Assembly (NCBI GenBank): GCA_949361645.1
Contig: OX442417.1
Location: 3,601,026 to 3,665,025 of the forward strand
Direction of reading: 5' to 3'
DNA: 64,000 nucleotides
Origin: Spongilla lacustris
Taxonomy: Eukaryota > Porifera > Demospongiae > Spongillida > Spongillidae
This document shows positions 20,444 to 32,060 of this stretch, in pieces. Both the position numbers and the translations under genes were made by a program. The notes under the pieces were generated by a model. The model did not search any database. It was given only the letters and a program-made list of their open reading frames with translations, and was not told where the DNA came from. How positions within the stretch are numbered: the first letter of the stretch is position 1; every line of letters begins with the position of its first letter.

Positions 20444-21178
20444 CAGGGGCGGATCTAGGGTTTTGGGAAAGGGGGGGTCCGATAAATATATTCACAACTG
20501 GGGAGGGGGCGTGCCCCTCCCGTGACAGCAAGGGGGTCTGGGGGAGCGCTGATAGCTCCCCCAGTGGGGTCTGGGGCGAAGCCCCAGCCGCTTTTTGCTT
20601 TTGCGCTTATTTAGCATGAAATTCACAGTGATATCCAATACAAACATCATGCGATTACTAGAGCCTGCGCTTGCATGGATAGCGACGAGAAAACTCTTCA
20701 TTTTTCACAATGCTACGGTTCCTACTGCTACTTCGTGACGCAAAGCTTTTGTGAATTTGTGACTGAAGCGTGCACGTGGCCATGCACCAGCTACATGTCG
20801 GTCTATATACGACTCATGCACGTTCTACTATTGTATTAGTACTTTTAGTTTGTTTAGCTCTATAGCTACGGTAATAATCTGTATTCAAAAAGAATCTGAG
20901 ATCCATCCTCACACGCACCATTCGATCGCGATCGCGCGATGAAATACTAATTAACCAAACATGCAAAATTAAATTTCGTTAATAAGAAGATTTAGTTAGA
21001 TCGATTTAGATCCCGCTTGGCTAGAACGATGTGCAAGCCTGCAAATTCAAGGACGGTAACATGCAGAACGCTGCATAGATTACAGTATGCATTACGTCAT
21101 TGTTATGCATTACGTCATTTTTCATATAGGAAAGGGGGGGTTCGGACCGCCTGGACCCCCCCTCTAAATCCGCCCCTG
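20444..21178 (+). mobile_element. Non-autonomous element A2, GGGGCGGAT termini
   Basis: 735 bp with CAGGGGCGGATCTAGG at the left and TAAATCCGCCCCTG at the right. Interior blocks match A1 (2016-2576) in reverse complement. Its left part carries hairpins GGGGGAGCGCTGATAGCTCCCCC and GGGGCGAAGCCCC, like those of the hAT remnant at 3178. It does not code for protein. Confidence 0.7.
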
Positions 21179-21428
21179 TCCATATAAAGAATTGTTCACT
21201 GATACGCAGCAGCTGCCATTAGTAATTTGAAACCAAGCAACGTACACGCGCGCTCCGTTAATTGCATAAAATAAAAAAAGCCTTGCCTTAATATACCTGA
21301 GAGGCCTATACATATATACTCAGATTACACATAAGAGGAATCTAAGCCTCCTATATATACATTAATTGCAACTTTAACGAATACACTAAGCCATGATCAC
21401 TCCTGGCAGAGAAAAAAGAATTAGGGGA

Positions 21429-21732
21429 ACAAGTAAATCAAAAACTTTTCTATCGAGAAAGTGATTGGTGGGATGTAGAATTGGTGGTGCAAAAAGCAAG
21501 GAAACAAGGTACAGTGTGTTAAAGTGAGGTTTGGTAGGATCGATCCTACAACTATAACAGTACTACATTTGCAAATAGGCTTCTTCAGTTGCAAATTCAG
21601 GACTGTAAGTTGTAGAATCGATCCTACCAAACCTCACTCTAACACACTGTACCATGTTTCCTTGCTTTTTGCACCACCAATCCTACATCCCACCAATCAC
21701 TTTCTCGATAGAGAAGTTTTTGATTTACTTGT
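21429..21732. mobile_element. Foldback MITE M
   Basis: Two arms of about 122 bp (21429-21553 and 21609-21732) are nearly perfect inverted copies around a loop of about 55 bp. Arm landmarks are AAGTAAATCAAAAACTTTTC and GGTAGGATCGATCCTAC. ORFs on both strands are mirror artefacts of the palindrome. Confidence 0.8.
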
Positions 21733-21742
21733 ATATATATAT

Positions 21743-23626
21743 GTTACGCGCAAAGCGTGGATTTGCGCAATCCCGGGATTGTCCTGCGCAAACCCCGGAT
21801 CCATGGTTTGTGGTACAAACCATGGATTGGCCGCGCAATCCTAGGATTGCTCGTGCGCAAAGCATGGATCAGGACAATCCTGGGATTGCCCTGCGCAAAG
21901 CGTAGATCAGACATGTCTGCATGTAATATATTTAAGTAGCGATGGGTAACGAATAATTAGTACATCCACATTACTTTATATCAAATAACATGCGTTTTCA
22001 GTACAAATAAAAAGCCTATGGTGTACAAATACAATTGTTCTCTACTGATGAGACACTGAGTACAATCTTGAAAATGTGGTCAGGTTCATTACATCTTGAC
22101 AAGCAGTTCTTCATGTCTTCCTTTGTACAGTTGCTTGACAAGCTTCCAATAATGCTACCAAATATGAAATACATTTCCCCTGAGATATTCCTCACCATCT
22201 CCAGTACCTACAAAAATATATAGATAGAAATTATTACATCAAGATTTTAATTGGCATTGCATGTATAAATTACTTCATTTCATGCCAATCAGCCCAAGAC
22301 TAATTTCCATTGAGGATGCTGGTCTGTCATCAAGAATGGTCGAGTCACCAGGCCAGTTCTCAGCAATTAAAGTGCTCCCATTGAAATATTTTGCATGGGT
22401 AAAATAAGATATGAGCAAATTTTAATTGATTTGGTGCAAGGTTTCAGCTAGGCCACCTCCTTGCCCCTCTCCTCTGATTGGCTCTGAAGAGCAGGATTGG
22501 TCCATACCTATCCAATCATCAGTGATTAACCTTGTAGATAAAATCACAACTTGAACACGCACTTGAGGCTACAATATAGATTAGTACTTTAAATCCTGAT
22601 GGATTGTGTGGCACTGACTAGATTTTGCTGTAGTGTTTTATAAACAGGCCTGGTGACTCGATCATCCTCGATGACAGACCAGCACCCTCACAAACTGAAT
22701 ATCCACACCCGTAGACCATGGAAGACATTCAAAGAATGCTAAATCTATAAAACATACATACATACACGAAATTAACAATTTTCTCTGTACATGCATAAGT
22801 TAGTTTTTTTTTTTGTTTTTTGTTTTTTTTTTTGGTAATACATGACCTCATTGTTGACACTGTCATAAAAAAAATCTTCCACATACACCAATTTACTAAC
22901 ACAGCTAGCACGGTGGTGTTATTAGAATCCTGAACAGATTTTTTTTTATTATTAATGACGAAAAATACTTGTCACATGTTTCTAATGCTGGCTGGTGAAC
23001 AGAGCACATCACAGAGTCAGCGTCCAAGTGCAACTTCACCCAAAACTTCAAACGGTTGGTACTATAGTCCCATTTATAAGCGCAACTACCCAACAAACTA
23101 GCTCCCTGATTTCCTTTTTGACAAATACAGCTGTACTTCAGTTTACATACTTTTTAACTTCAAATTTTATCCATATTTGCGTTACATATTGACAGTACAG
23201 ATACGACTTTCACCCACTATCGTGATTAGCGGGCGCCCATAAGCTGGATTCAAGCGAAGCCACTGGGCCTTTTAGAACCATCACAAGAAAGTGTTCTATC
23301 GAGGGTATCACGATCCGCTCTTAATATATAAATGCCTACCACACAATTAACTTACCGTCTTGAAAAGCCCAAATAGGTTGGAGACCAGACTTGACAGACC
23401 GACAGGTCACCTCCACTTATCTGTGTGTACGCTCAACGGCTCTGCCAGGCTCTGGCGTAGTCGATACGACTTTTGTGCCTTCGTTCAGTTGAACATTATG
23501 AGATACGCGAGTTGATTGGGTTAAAATATATATAAGGGCAATCTCGAGTTTGCGCAAACAAACCATGGATCCAGGGTTTGCGCAGGACAATCCCGGGTTT
23601 GCGCAAATCCACGCTTTGCGCGTAAC
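21743..23626. mobile_element. Candidate 1.9-kb TIR element N with palindrome cluster
   Basis: Left end GTTACGCGCAAAGCGTGGAT and right end ATCCACGCTTTGCGCGTAAC are inverted copies, flanked by TATATATA on both sides. Just inside the left end, 21770-21905 is a chain of short palindromes (CAATCCCGGGATTG, CCATGG..CCATGG, CAATCCTAGGATTG). A shorter mirrored set sits at 23545-23610. No transposase domain is visible inside, so it is probably non-autonomous. Confidence 0.6.
22289..22692. repeat. Inverted-repeat unit inside element N
   Basis: GAGGATGCTGGTCTGTCATC at about 22312 and its inverted counterpart at about 22645-22690 frame a stretch of about 300 bp. The left arm and its flank are also found inverted at about 61905-62045. 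It is a small TIR repeat family nested in N. No ORF. Confidence 0.5.
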
Positions 23627-25789
23627 ATATATATTTGAATGTGTGTCCGTATATTTAGCTTATCATTTCATTCATAGCAATTGTTGACCTGGGCACAAAG
23701 CATCTATGATGTCTGCAATAATCCAAATAAAAAAGTGACGATCTATTATAATATCACAATATGATCATATTACATGTAAAAGCATTTCTCGGCTATTTAT
23801 ACCAACATTATAATATGCTATCATTACACACACTAATATGGAGTTGTTTAAGAACATTGACCCTGAGAGCCTTACAATTGTTAGCAAAGCTTACATTGGA
23901 TGTGAAGTGAGTGAATATTCTATAACACAATGCGAAACTGTGTTATTAATTTTATTATCTTATGGCTCCAAGATTCAAAGTGATAAAATTGAACACATTG
24001 GTGAACTCTTATAGTTAAAATTAATGTGGTGGCTGATACCCCAAATATACACTCAAATTTTCCAATTTGTAAGCATGGCCCTTTGCTGGGAGTATGGTGC
24101 ATTCTTGCTCTTCATCCCTAAGGACCTGCATAGAGAAGTTTTACATACAACAATAAGGGAGTAACAAACGACAAAGGTAAGCCGATAAGTGACAAGCCAG
24201 CTAGGGTCCTGAAAACAGTGAGTGATAGAGGTAGGATCCAATCCATTGTGTGCAAGCTGGCTCAACAAGGGGCATGTCAAATGACATTTCTTCTTCCAGG
24301 TGATTCAACCACATACAGGGTAGCATGTTTTCTCCAACAGCCAAATGCAACTCTTGGAACATCCAACGGCAATCCAAATTGTGGGCTCTACTATGAAGTG
24401 ATATATATTGCAAATTAAATATATATTGATTATCAATGTTGCCATGGAGTAGATGAGTACATTATGTTTAAACTTCCTCCTTATGCCTCCATAAGGATTG
24501 TTTCATATCCATGGGTACAATAAATTAGATTATACATGTATGTGCTTACAGCCACCACATGTGTTCAAGCAATTGTACATTCTATTAGCATTGTACATAT
24601 ATATATGATATTCAAGTGAAAACAGCAAAGGTATGGATTTAAATTAGGCACAAGGTTGTAAGCCAAGCCTAGGGAATATAATTCTTTCTCTCTCCTCTAC
24701 CAAAGGCTGGCAGTGACCTTGCAAAAGGGTATTTCTGGATAGCATTCAATACAATACGTAGGCTAGCTGAGTAAGATTTATTATAAACTAATATTCATCC
24801 TCAGGATTTCTCATCACACTTTCAGGAAAGGGAAGTCTGTCTTTCCCCTTCATTCCCCTCTCCCCCCTGCACCCCTTGCAACAACAAAAAATAACAAAAC
24901 ATGCATACTATAAAACATGTGAAAAGTCTGCTACTCATCAATTTGGATGCTCCTTGTGTTCAAGATAGATGAGGTCTTAACCCACCTTAGTTGGACATAA
25001 CGTGCAGGTCAAATCTTTATGAAGAAGTTTGAAATCAAAATGTTTTCTTATATAACAGCAATACCAATATAATTGTGCTGGGGCTGAGCAATGAAATTTA
25101 TAACATGTAATCATTTTTCAGGAAACATTGCTGAGCACAAATAACTGACTCCTAAGTGAGATGTTTACTTTTTGCCGACCTATTAAAATTCCACTACATG
25201 TGGGCATATGTACATAGCTGATGATGATAATGATTTGTTCTGGATTTTGTCAACACCTGATACTCTTCTCTGAAAAGGGACTGTGAAAAGGAAGGTGAAG
25301 TGTTTGAATCAGTAGAGTTCAAAACTATGTTTATTCATCCCTATGACTGGTTTTAAATTCATTTTTAAAATGTATTACTCTTTCCATGCACACTAAATTA
25401 CTGTGTGTTTATGGCTATCTTGTTAGTAACCTAAGCTTGTTATTAAATATAACAGCCAAATACAGATTGGTATATATACACTTATATGTACTGACTAAAC
25501 ACTAGCATTATGATAGGTGACATATGGTTAATGCAGTGATCTAAAATATCGACATCCTGACTGATATTCTGGAGTCACACAATGTATCCATATCTTTTAC
25601 CATACAGTGGTGTATGTGCATGTGATGCAGACCATTATGAAATAATAATGTTAATACATTAGGCCATCTGCAGGTAGTCTCACATAATATGTATTTAAAA
25701 GTTTACCCAAATGTCCATAAGTATAATAGTCTTGTATGTTCCTTGTCAATTGCATCAATAGGTTCACTTTTACCACGACTTAAAAGTTT
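23627..25789. other. AT-rich, duplicated flank blocks, no gene recognised
   Basis: About 24445-24560 and 24640-24770 match the flank repeats at 1895-2005 and 1290-1515. A 66-codon ORF at 24218-24418 has no recognisable family. Nothing else could be assigned. Confidence 0.4.
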
Positions 25790-26770
25790 TAATACCACAA
25801 ATACAGTATACATTGACTTTGCAAAGACTTTTGTTCAGTTTCCCATGCTAAAAGCCAGATCATATGGTTTTAATTCTCATTTATTGGATTGTTTATCCTC
25901 TTTTCTTTAAGATCGGGTTCAGTGCATATATATTAGTGAATCTCAGCTCACTCCACTTCCAGTCATAAGTGATGTGCCCTTAATTATATCATTATTTTAT
26001 GTATAAAGCAATCAAAGCTTTGTTCTAGGTCCTCTGCTCTTTCTAATATACATCAGTGATCTTCCAGACTGTCTAGTACCACCTGTTCAAGTGAAAATTA
26101 TTGCTGATGATTGTTGCATAGCTGTATTTACAAACTCTCTATCTGAATTTTGCGAATCTGGTCTTTCAAGTGGCAGCTAAATATTGCTTTCCTAAAATAC
26201 ACTGTTGTCTCCTTTGGTCACCTAGCAATCTTTTATTCGCAATCTTGGCATCTTTGATTTGAAGTTTCATATTCATTGCTCTGCTGTAGCTCATCAATAT
26301 GCTCTTGTATTGAAGGGTTTTCACACTAGTAATATTTAAATACTGCTATGGCTATTCAGTATTCACTACCTATGTTCAGCCGCTTTTAGAGTCAAATACG
26401 CAGGTATAGAATCCATGGCTCTTCTTCATCAGGACATCAATTCCATTGCCGAGAAAGTCGAAGTTTCTTTACCAGATCTGTCTGCAATCTCTAAGAGCTA
26501 AGCTTTCACACATAAATATAACAGAGTATTCAGTGATGCACTACAAGATAGGGTTTTAAATTGTTAATGTCAACATATCAGACTTCTGTGGATTAACTTT
26601 GATGTTCAGGAAACCAATATCAACATAAGTCTGGGTCAATACAACATCGTAATAATCTTCAACTAAACTTTTTGTTAACGTGTCATAACAATTTGAAACT
26701 CTCTGCCAACTCAGTTGTATCTGCATCCTCCATTAGCACTTTAAAAACTCATCTGAATCATCTGGACCTA
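25790..26770 (+). pseudogene. Non-LTR retrotransposon (LINE) reverse transcriptase remnant
   Basis: Pieces of a jockey/CR1-type reverse transcriptase read in order on the + strand: VYIDFAKTF with LKARSYGFNSHLLDCLSSFL, then VISDVPL, LGPLLFLIYISDLPDCLVPP, and the catalytic-site remnant VKIIADDCC (normally FADD). Weaker C-terminal pieces near 26690-26770 resemble the usual LPTFK end segment. Many stops and frame changes show an old, dead copy. No 5' end, endonuclease or tail was identified. Confidence 0.75.
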
Positions 26771-26904
26771 ACCCCCTCCCCCCCCACCCCCTTTTTTTGC
26801 AGACTATTCCAATATGAATAGTTAGGCAGTTTAAAAGTGTATTCTTTATGCCATTGCATGCCTTTTTGGTGTTGTTTTCACCTAATAAATTATATCATTA
26901 CTAT

Positions 26905-27510
26905 TATGTATACAGCAAGCCAACTAATGTCATTTTTCCTAGAGTAACTCTGCTTAGCAAGGCCCTTGCATTGGCTCTGACCAGCATCATGTTGAGCCTT
27001 GCAAATATACTTGACATGGCTTGGGGTCTGGGTACTGAAGACTTCACAGAAAGTCTGGTGGCCAGTCTTGACAACATACACTGAGCCTCATATACCTCCA
27101 CAGCCATTGGGACACATAAACAGTTGAGCTCTTGGTGCACTTCTGGTCATTGTTGATGTGCTTCCTTTCTTCTCCTTCAACAATATGGCTTGAACCAAGC
27201 GGTGAGACCACAGTGAAGTCAAGGGCTGCAGGTGTGGAGCAAATCCAATTTGGCAGAAGGACGTCAGCAGGTCTAGTATGCAGGTGTTCATGTCCTAGCC
27301 CACTTCCAGCTTCAATACTAGCACTGACACCTGCGATACGGCATGTCTGCACAAAGGTATCCCTTAACTGATTGTGCCGAGACACAACATCCCCACCAAA
27401 TTTACAAGTAACAGCATGGTGGCCAAGAGGATCAAATATGTTGTGGGGACACATTAATTGCACATCTGGACCCAGAAGATGTATCCAATTATAAATACAA
27501 TACATGGATG
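26905..27510 (-). pseudogene. Retroelement C-terminal domain remnant
   Basis: On the minus strand this gives DPLGHHAVTCKFGGDVVSRH, NQLRDTFVQ, RPADVLLPNW and AALDFTVVSPL. After one frameshift near 27130 it gives FARLNMMLVRANARALLSR. I recognise this block order as the region after the reverse transcriptase in a common invertebrate non-LTR element group. The C..C...H....C pattern followed by RPAD and a DxTV strand could be a restriction-like endonuclease fold, but that is inference. It faces the LINE remnant at 25790 and is a separate insertion. Confidence 0.65.
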
Positions 27511-27659
27511 GAAGCTGCCAGATTTATCAACTGAGTATTGCATTGTCAGTTGCAGTTGGTGGTGCAAAAGAAACAGTTTTTCGCTCCCGCAACTTAAAAA
27601 CAGGGCCTGGGGACGAGGCAAGGTAGTGTAGGGCACTGATAGTATAGACCCTTTCATAT

Positions 27660-28110
27660 GACGTCAAAAATCACATGAAAATTTCATGAAATTCATTTGA
27701 GGTTAATTCAATTCATATTCAATGCCGTCCGCCATCTTGGTGCTCATAGTACGGACGGTATGGGCAATTTTTTTTATTATTTATGCCTGTTTTGGGTCTT
27801 GTAATACTTTTGTATTCTTACCATGGAATGATGTCAGTGCCCACTGTAAAAAAATAAAACCAAACCCATAATCACTTACTGTGAACGTACAAAAGCTTTG
27901 TTTTGCTAATACCGTCTGATAGTAACTTGTGCACCAAGATGGCGGACAACGAATGTCATTGCTCACGCGATGATAAGGGTATTATAACTAGCAGGCGCGG
28001 CGGAGGGTGTCCATATTTGGGGGGGCAGGGGTTTAAAAAGATAATTATATTCATACCCATGCGCGTACCGTACGTAGTAGTACCCCTCCCTCCGCCCCTA
28101 CTGAAAAAAA
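27660..28110. repeat. Short inverted-repeat sequence and GGCGGAG-type element remnant
   Basis: CCGCCATCTTGGTGC (about 27729) and GCACCAAGATGGCGG (about 27931) are inverted copies about 200 bp apart, a small MITE candidate. Next to it, 27998-28110 runs from GGCGGAGGGTGTCC to CCCTCCGCCCCTACTG, resembling termini of the hAT-like group. Confidence 0.4.
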
Positions 28111-28835
28111 AATGGTCCGTGTATAAACAAGCATATCTTTGTAATCGTACATGCTTCCTCGTACGGTCGTACCCTGTTTCAACATTTCAGAAAAGAACTA
28201 GTACTCCAACAAGATTTAAAAAAAAAAAAAAGAATAGCACGCAGCTGCGTTAATGATTTCATGATTACGTCAATACGCTCGTTTAAACACGGACCATTCT
28301 TTTCGGTGGGAAATGTACCGAATTCGCTGCATGATCATTGAATTCCTTGGCTACATCCTCCTATCTTTATGCATTCTGCTGGCTCTTTATGCACATGCAA
28401 GTTGAAGCAGTTATTAAATCTTCTTCTGTCTGTCATGGAGGATCTCAAATAGGTGAACAGTTGTCTCACAGAACTACATGTATTCTCTTCGAATTTGTTC
28501 CCCCAATTCAAAACCGCACTTTGTATAACGTTTGCCTTCGGTATACATGTATTTCTTCGGAGCGGACCATGATTCATGCAATAGAACCTGCCTTCATTTC
28601 ATCCGTATACACGCACCCAAACAAAACACCGATTAAGTCATTCACAGTACGCTAGTCTCGCAAGCCAGACCTACCTCCTATATCATGCACGCTACCCTCC
28701 CCAATGACTCTTCACCATTATTTGGGTGCGTCATCATGCACGCCACTGTCATCAGCTCCACACACTAGAGTTCACAAAGAAGGATTGGTGCACAGCAGTA
28801 TGCTCACTTGCGAGGACATGACCTATTGACTCGTT
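28111..28835. other. No feature recognised
   Basis: Mixed sequence without a convincing gene. ORFs of 80-105 codons on both strands overlap each other and show no family. Confidence 0.35.
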
Positions 28836-28839
28836 AGGA

Positions 28840-29340
28840 CCTAAGACGTCCGCCAACACGCGGCCATCTATACCGGTAACAGGCCAACATTACACACAGC
28901 TATCTAACAGGCCAAACCGCGGCCATCTAACCGGCCAACACGCGGCCATCTAACCGGCCAACACGCGGCCATCTAACAGGCCAACACATGGCCATCTAAC
29001 AGGCCAACACACGGCCATCTAACAGGCCAACACGCGGCCATCTATTAAACAGACCAACACGCGGCCATCTATTAAACAGACCAACACGCGGCCATCCATT
29101 AAACAGACCAACACGCGGCCATCTATTAAACAGACCAACACGCGGCCATCTAACGGCTAAAACACGGCCAACTAACGGGCCAACTATGAACAGGCCCACA
29201 CACGGCCCTCTAACAGGCCAACATACGGCCCTTTAACCATGCAGCCAACGCACAGCCACCTACCCACCCGGCCAGTAAAAGCTAGTATGCAGGCTAATGT
29301 GCAGCTACCTTAACAGCATGCAGGCCAACACACGGCCGAC
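28840..29340 (+). repeat. Minisatellite, CCAACACGCGGCCATCTA unit
   Basis: About 20 imperfect units of roughly 23-27 bp built on CCAACACGCGGCCATCTA with linkers such as ACAGG, ACCGG or TTAAACAGA. Units degrade towards both ends. The reading frame on the minus strand (repeated GRVLA-like peptide) is a by-product of the array. Confidence 0.85.
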
Positions 29341-29375
29341 CCCTAAATAACGGGCACGCGATCGAATTTTGTCCC

Positions 29376-29400
29376 TTTTTTTTTTTTTTTTTTTTTTTTT
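29376..29400 (-). other. Oligo(A) tract after the Gag-like ORF (25 T on + strand)
   Basis: 25 uninterrupted T on the + strand lie about 45 bp beyond the stop of the minus-strand ORF at 29446, reading as a poly(A) tail of that transcript. This suggests insertion through an mRNA intermediate. Confidence 0.55.
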
Positions 29401-29445
29401 GACATTGTATTTTAAAATTCATATTCAAACATACCATCATTTCGC

Positions 29446-30111
29446 TTACACACCCGATGCCGAGCTCATCGATGCAGCTGGCTTCGAGCAATATCGCCTC
29501 AAATGGCCGAACTCCCCGCAGACGAAACAAGGGCCTATCTTCGCTGGCACTGGAACAGCTGCGCCGAACCTGCGCACCGGTGGGACAGCATCCCCTGCGG
29601 CGGCGGGCAACAGTGGAGCCGCGATGGCTGCTGGCAGCTTAGGTTTCTTTCTTGCTGCCTTCTTCTCTGCCTCCTTTTCAGCCCTCGCAAGCTTCTTCTC
29701 ATCGTCCGAGTCCAGAGCGAGTTCATCGTTTTCGTATTCTGCAATCATATTCCATCCATGGTCCGATCTGTCTGCAATTTTAATGATCCTCATCCGGCGA
29801 GTAAGGAGAGCTTCCGCCTCCTTCAGTTCCTTAGCCGCCGCTTCTGCCTTCGGTCCGTCCACCTTCTCCAGCTGCCAGGATGCCTCCCTGACATGCTCTA
29901 CAACTTCCTCCACGAAACTGTATTGCGCGGCATTGCCAGTACGTCGAAAGGCGTAGGGTCGATCTTGCCTGGACCTTTTCGCAGTCAACCGCACGAGCTC
30001 GTCTTGCTGAACAGCAACTTCTTCTTTCAATTCTCTTAGCCCTGTCATAAACTCGGACATCTGGGTGAGGATAGCTTTCGCCTGGGCCTGACTGGTTTCT
30101 TCCGACGACAT
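29446..30111 (-). CDS. Gag-like protein with CCHC knuckle (DIRS-type retroelement relative)
   Basis: An intact 221-residue ORF. Residues about 10-50 are coiled-coil-prone. The middle (DRPYAFRRTGNAAQYSFVEE ... IIKIADRSDHGWNMIAEYEN) matches a conserved block I know from putative Gag proteins of DIRS-like tyrosine-recombinase retroelements in cnidarians and sponges. A lysine-rich linker follows, then a zinc knuckle CFVCGEFGHLRRYC near residue 197. Codon use is much more GC-rich than its surroundings, as expected for a transferred element gene. No reverse transcriptase or recombinase follows; an oligo(A) tract does, so it could be a retroposed copy of a Gag transcript. It could also be a domesticated gene. 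Confidence 0.65.
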   Translation of the reverse strand: MSSEETSQAQAKAILTQMSEFMTGLRELKEEVAVQQDELVRLTAKRSRQDRPYAFRRTGNAAQYSFVEEVVEHVREASWQLEKVDGPKAEAAAKELKEAEALLTRRMRIIKIADRSDHGWNMIAEYENDELALDSDDEKKLARAEKEAEKKAARKKPKLPAAIAAPLLPAAAGDAVPPVRRFGAAVPVPAKIGPCFVCGEFGHLRRYCSKPAASMSSASGV

Positions 30112-30428
30112 CTCGAATTCTTCTTGTTCGGACGGGAACAGCAGCAGTGCACACGTACAGACGCCTAGATTGACTAACTCCCAACACCAGACACACTATA
30201 TATCTATCTACACGTGGCCCAATATGCGTACGCATCTCCAACACCACTCAACAGCTATGCACATGGTCGAGTTATGCATACACGCCTTCAACACCAATCA
30301 ACAGCATATTATTAGATTGCATACCTCATGCCCCCCAACCAACACATTGGCTCGATACACTTAGCTAAATTCATATAAGAGCATTTTTTCTGTCTAATTC
30401 GTACCTCAAACGACAGAAAAGTGTATTT
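30112..30428. other. 5' side of the Gag-like ORF, no gene recognised
   Basis: Contains two copies of an ATGCGTACGC/CCAACACCA.TCAACAGC-like segment (about 30222-30255 and 30270-30306), possibly leader repeats of the retroelement. No other signal. Confidence 0.35.
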
Positions 30429-30520
30429 CGTTATTGACGATCGATTACAATGGCCTGGGAACCAGTAGTTGGAACTACTTATCCTGGTCCCCAGTCCATT
30501 GTATATCGATCGTTAATACG
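30429..30520. repeat. Short foldback (MITE fragment)
   Basis: CGTTATTGACGATCGATTAC and its imperfect mirror ending ATCGATCGTTAATACG form 36-bp arms around a loop of about 20 bp. No ORF. Confidence 0.6.
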
Positions 30521-30997
30521 AGGCTAACCCTATTTAAACGCACAGTCACTGACAGTACAGAAATCTCACGCGCTCGCAATATTAATAAGATCATAACCTA
30601 ATGGTAGCGCAAGGGGGGGCTGAGCCCCCCCCACATCGATATTTGGGGGGGCAATAGCCCCCCCTGCCCCCCCCTGCTCCGCCGCCCCTGACTAGCCAAT
30701 CTACGGTTACCTTTGGCCGGGTCCCCAGACTAAGTGTTGATTACATCAACAATGTTTCTCTTTTCCAACCCGTTAGTAAGCCTTTGTGTACAGGCGCAAG
30801 ACTGAAAAAAAGGGGTTATCGATTTGGTACCAATTTTTGCATTTGAAGGAATCGAATATCGACTAATCGCGACTAAGAAAAACAGAATCGTTTACTTTGA
30901 CTAAAGGAAATCTTTTTTTAAAAAACCCTGCTATTCTACTAAATGCATAGTCAATATTTTTTTATTTTTTTATTTTTTTTACTTTCTTACCGATTAT
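30521..30997. other. GC-rich repeat end and AT-rich spacer
   Basis: About 30612-30692 holds alternating G and C runs ending CCGCCCCTGACTAG, another GGCGG-type terminus. About 30800-30910 is rich in ATCGA motifs like those at 46990-47190. No gene. Confidence 0.4.
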
Positions 30998-31000
30998 ACG

Positions 31001-32060
31001 GTGTCCAGCAAAATCGGACTTGTGGGGTTATAATTTTATCACTATAAAAATTGCACGTTACACTTAACAGCACATCTTCGCAACGGTACAGCCTTTTCCT
31101 TTCAAATTTCGTACACTTGTTCCCACACCATTTCTCTCTGTGGAAATCGATTTTTGTAATCTAGGTATTTTCCGTGCAGCGGGTACAGCATTCGTTAACC
31201 CCGCGGGTTAGAAATCCACATTTCTCGAGGTGCGAGTGTTGAAAACGCGTCAAATTCGGAACATACATAGTGAAGTCCTGTAGCTATTGATTTGTTCAGA
31301 TCGTTGATTTGTATATTATCCGTTACGGTAATATGGCAGTGCAAAGTTAGTGCATATTTCCCGCTCGATTCGCGCCACCAATGTATCCTAACGCGCTTCC
31401 CGTTCTTCCGAGACATGAATATGCAATTTATATCTGGCTCCGCCTATTCTCCGCCCCAAAGACCCAGTACCACTTTTGCTTGCTGGAAATTAAAGTGGAA
31501 ACAATCTCGTTACGGCTGGCTTTGACTTTACAACTAGCGATTAGCGAAGTAAAGTTAACAAGTAATTGAGGCGATCGTGCAATGCACGTGGACTCTCGGT
31601 ACGTACGCACTCATAGCCACATTATAATACATCGCAGACATCAGGAGGGTGTTGATTGATTCATTTAGGAAAAGGCTTTCCGCTAAGCCTTACTGTATAC
31701 TACATGTACTATAAGTCTTGCTGCCTTCTTTGCACAACGTTAGCAACACAAACTAGTGCTATGGTGCAGTGCCAGTTATAAGAAGTGCTGTTACTGTGCT
31801 TGTAAAGTAGTGCTATGGTGTTGTGCTTGTGAAGTAGTGCTATTGTGCAGTACCCGTTATGGTGCTGAAGTAGTGCCATGGGTGAAGTAGTGCTATGGTG
31901 CTGATTGTGTAGTGCTATGGTGCTGCATTTATGAAGCAGAGTGCCTCTGTGTGACGTAGTGAAGTAGTGCCATCGTTCTGTGCTTGTGAAGTAGTGCTAT
32001 GGTGCTGATTGCATCTTGATATGGTGCAGTGCTTGTGACATAGTGCTATGGTGCAGTGCT
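31001..32060 (+). repeat. Left inverted arm of element G
   Basis: Pairs with 40968-42086. It contains the module CCGTTACGG...CCCGCTCGATTCGCGCC, which also occurs, diverged, in the arms of element E. The inner part grades into the TGCTATGGTGC satellite. A right-arm insertion of about 18 bp near 41382-41400 is absent here. Confidence 0.8.

Noticed and set aside
28840..29340. CRISPR-like array
   Set aside because: The repeats are imperfect and the linkers are only a few bases long, not unique spacers of constant length. Neighbouring genes are animal-type mobile elements. It is a minisatellite.
29369..30039. Plus-strand ORFs of 178 and 195 codons
   Set aside because: Antisense of the GC-rich Gag-like gene; one begins in the poly-T tract.
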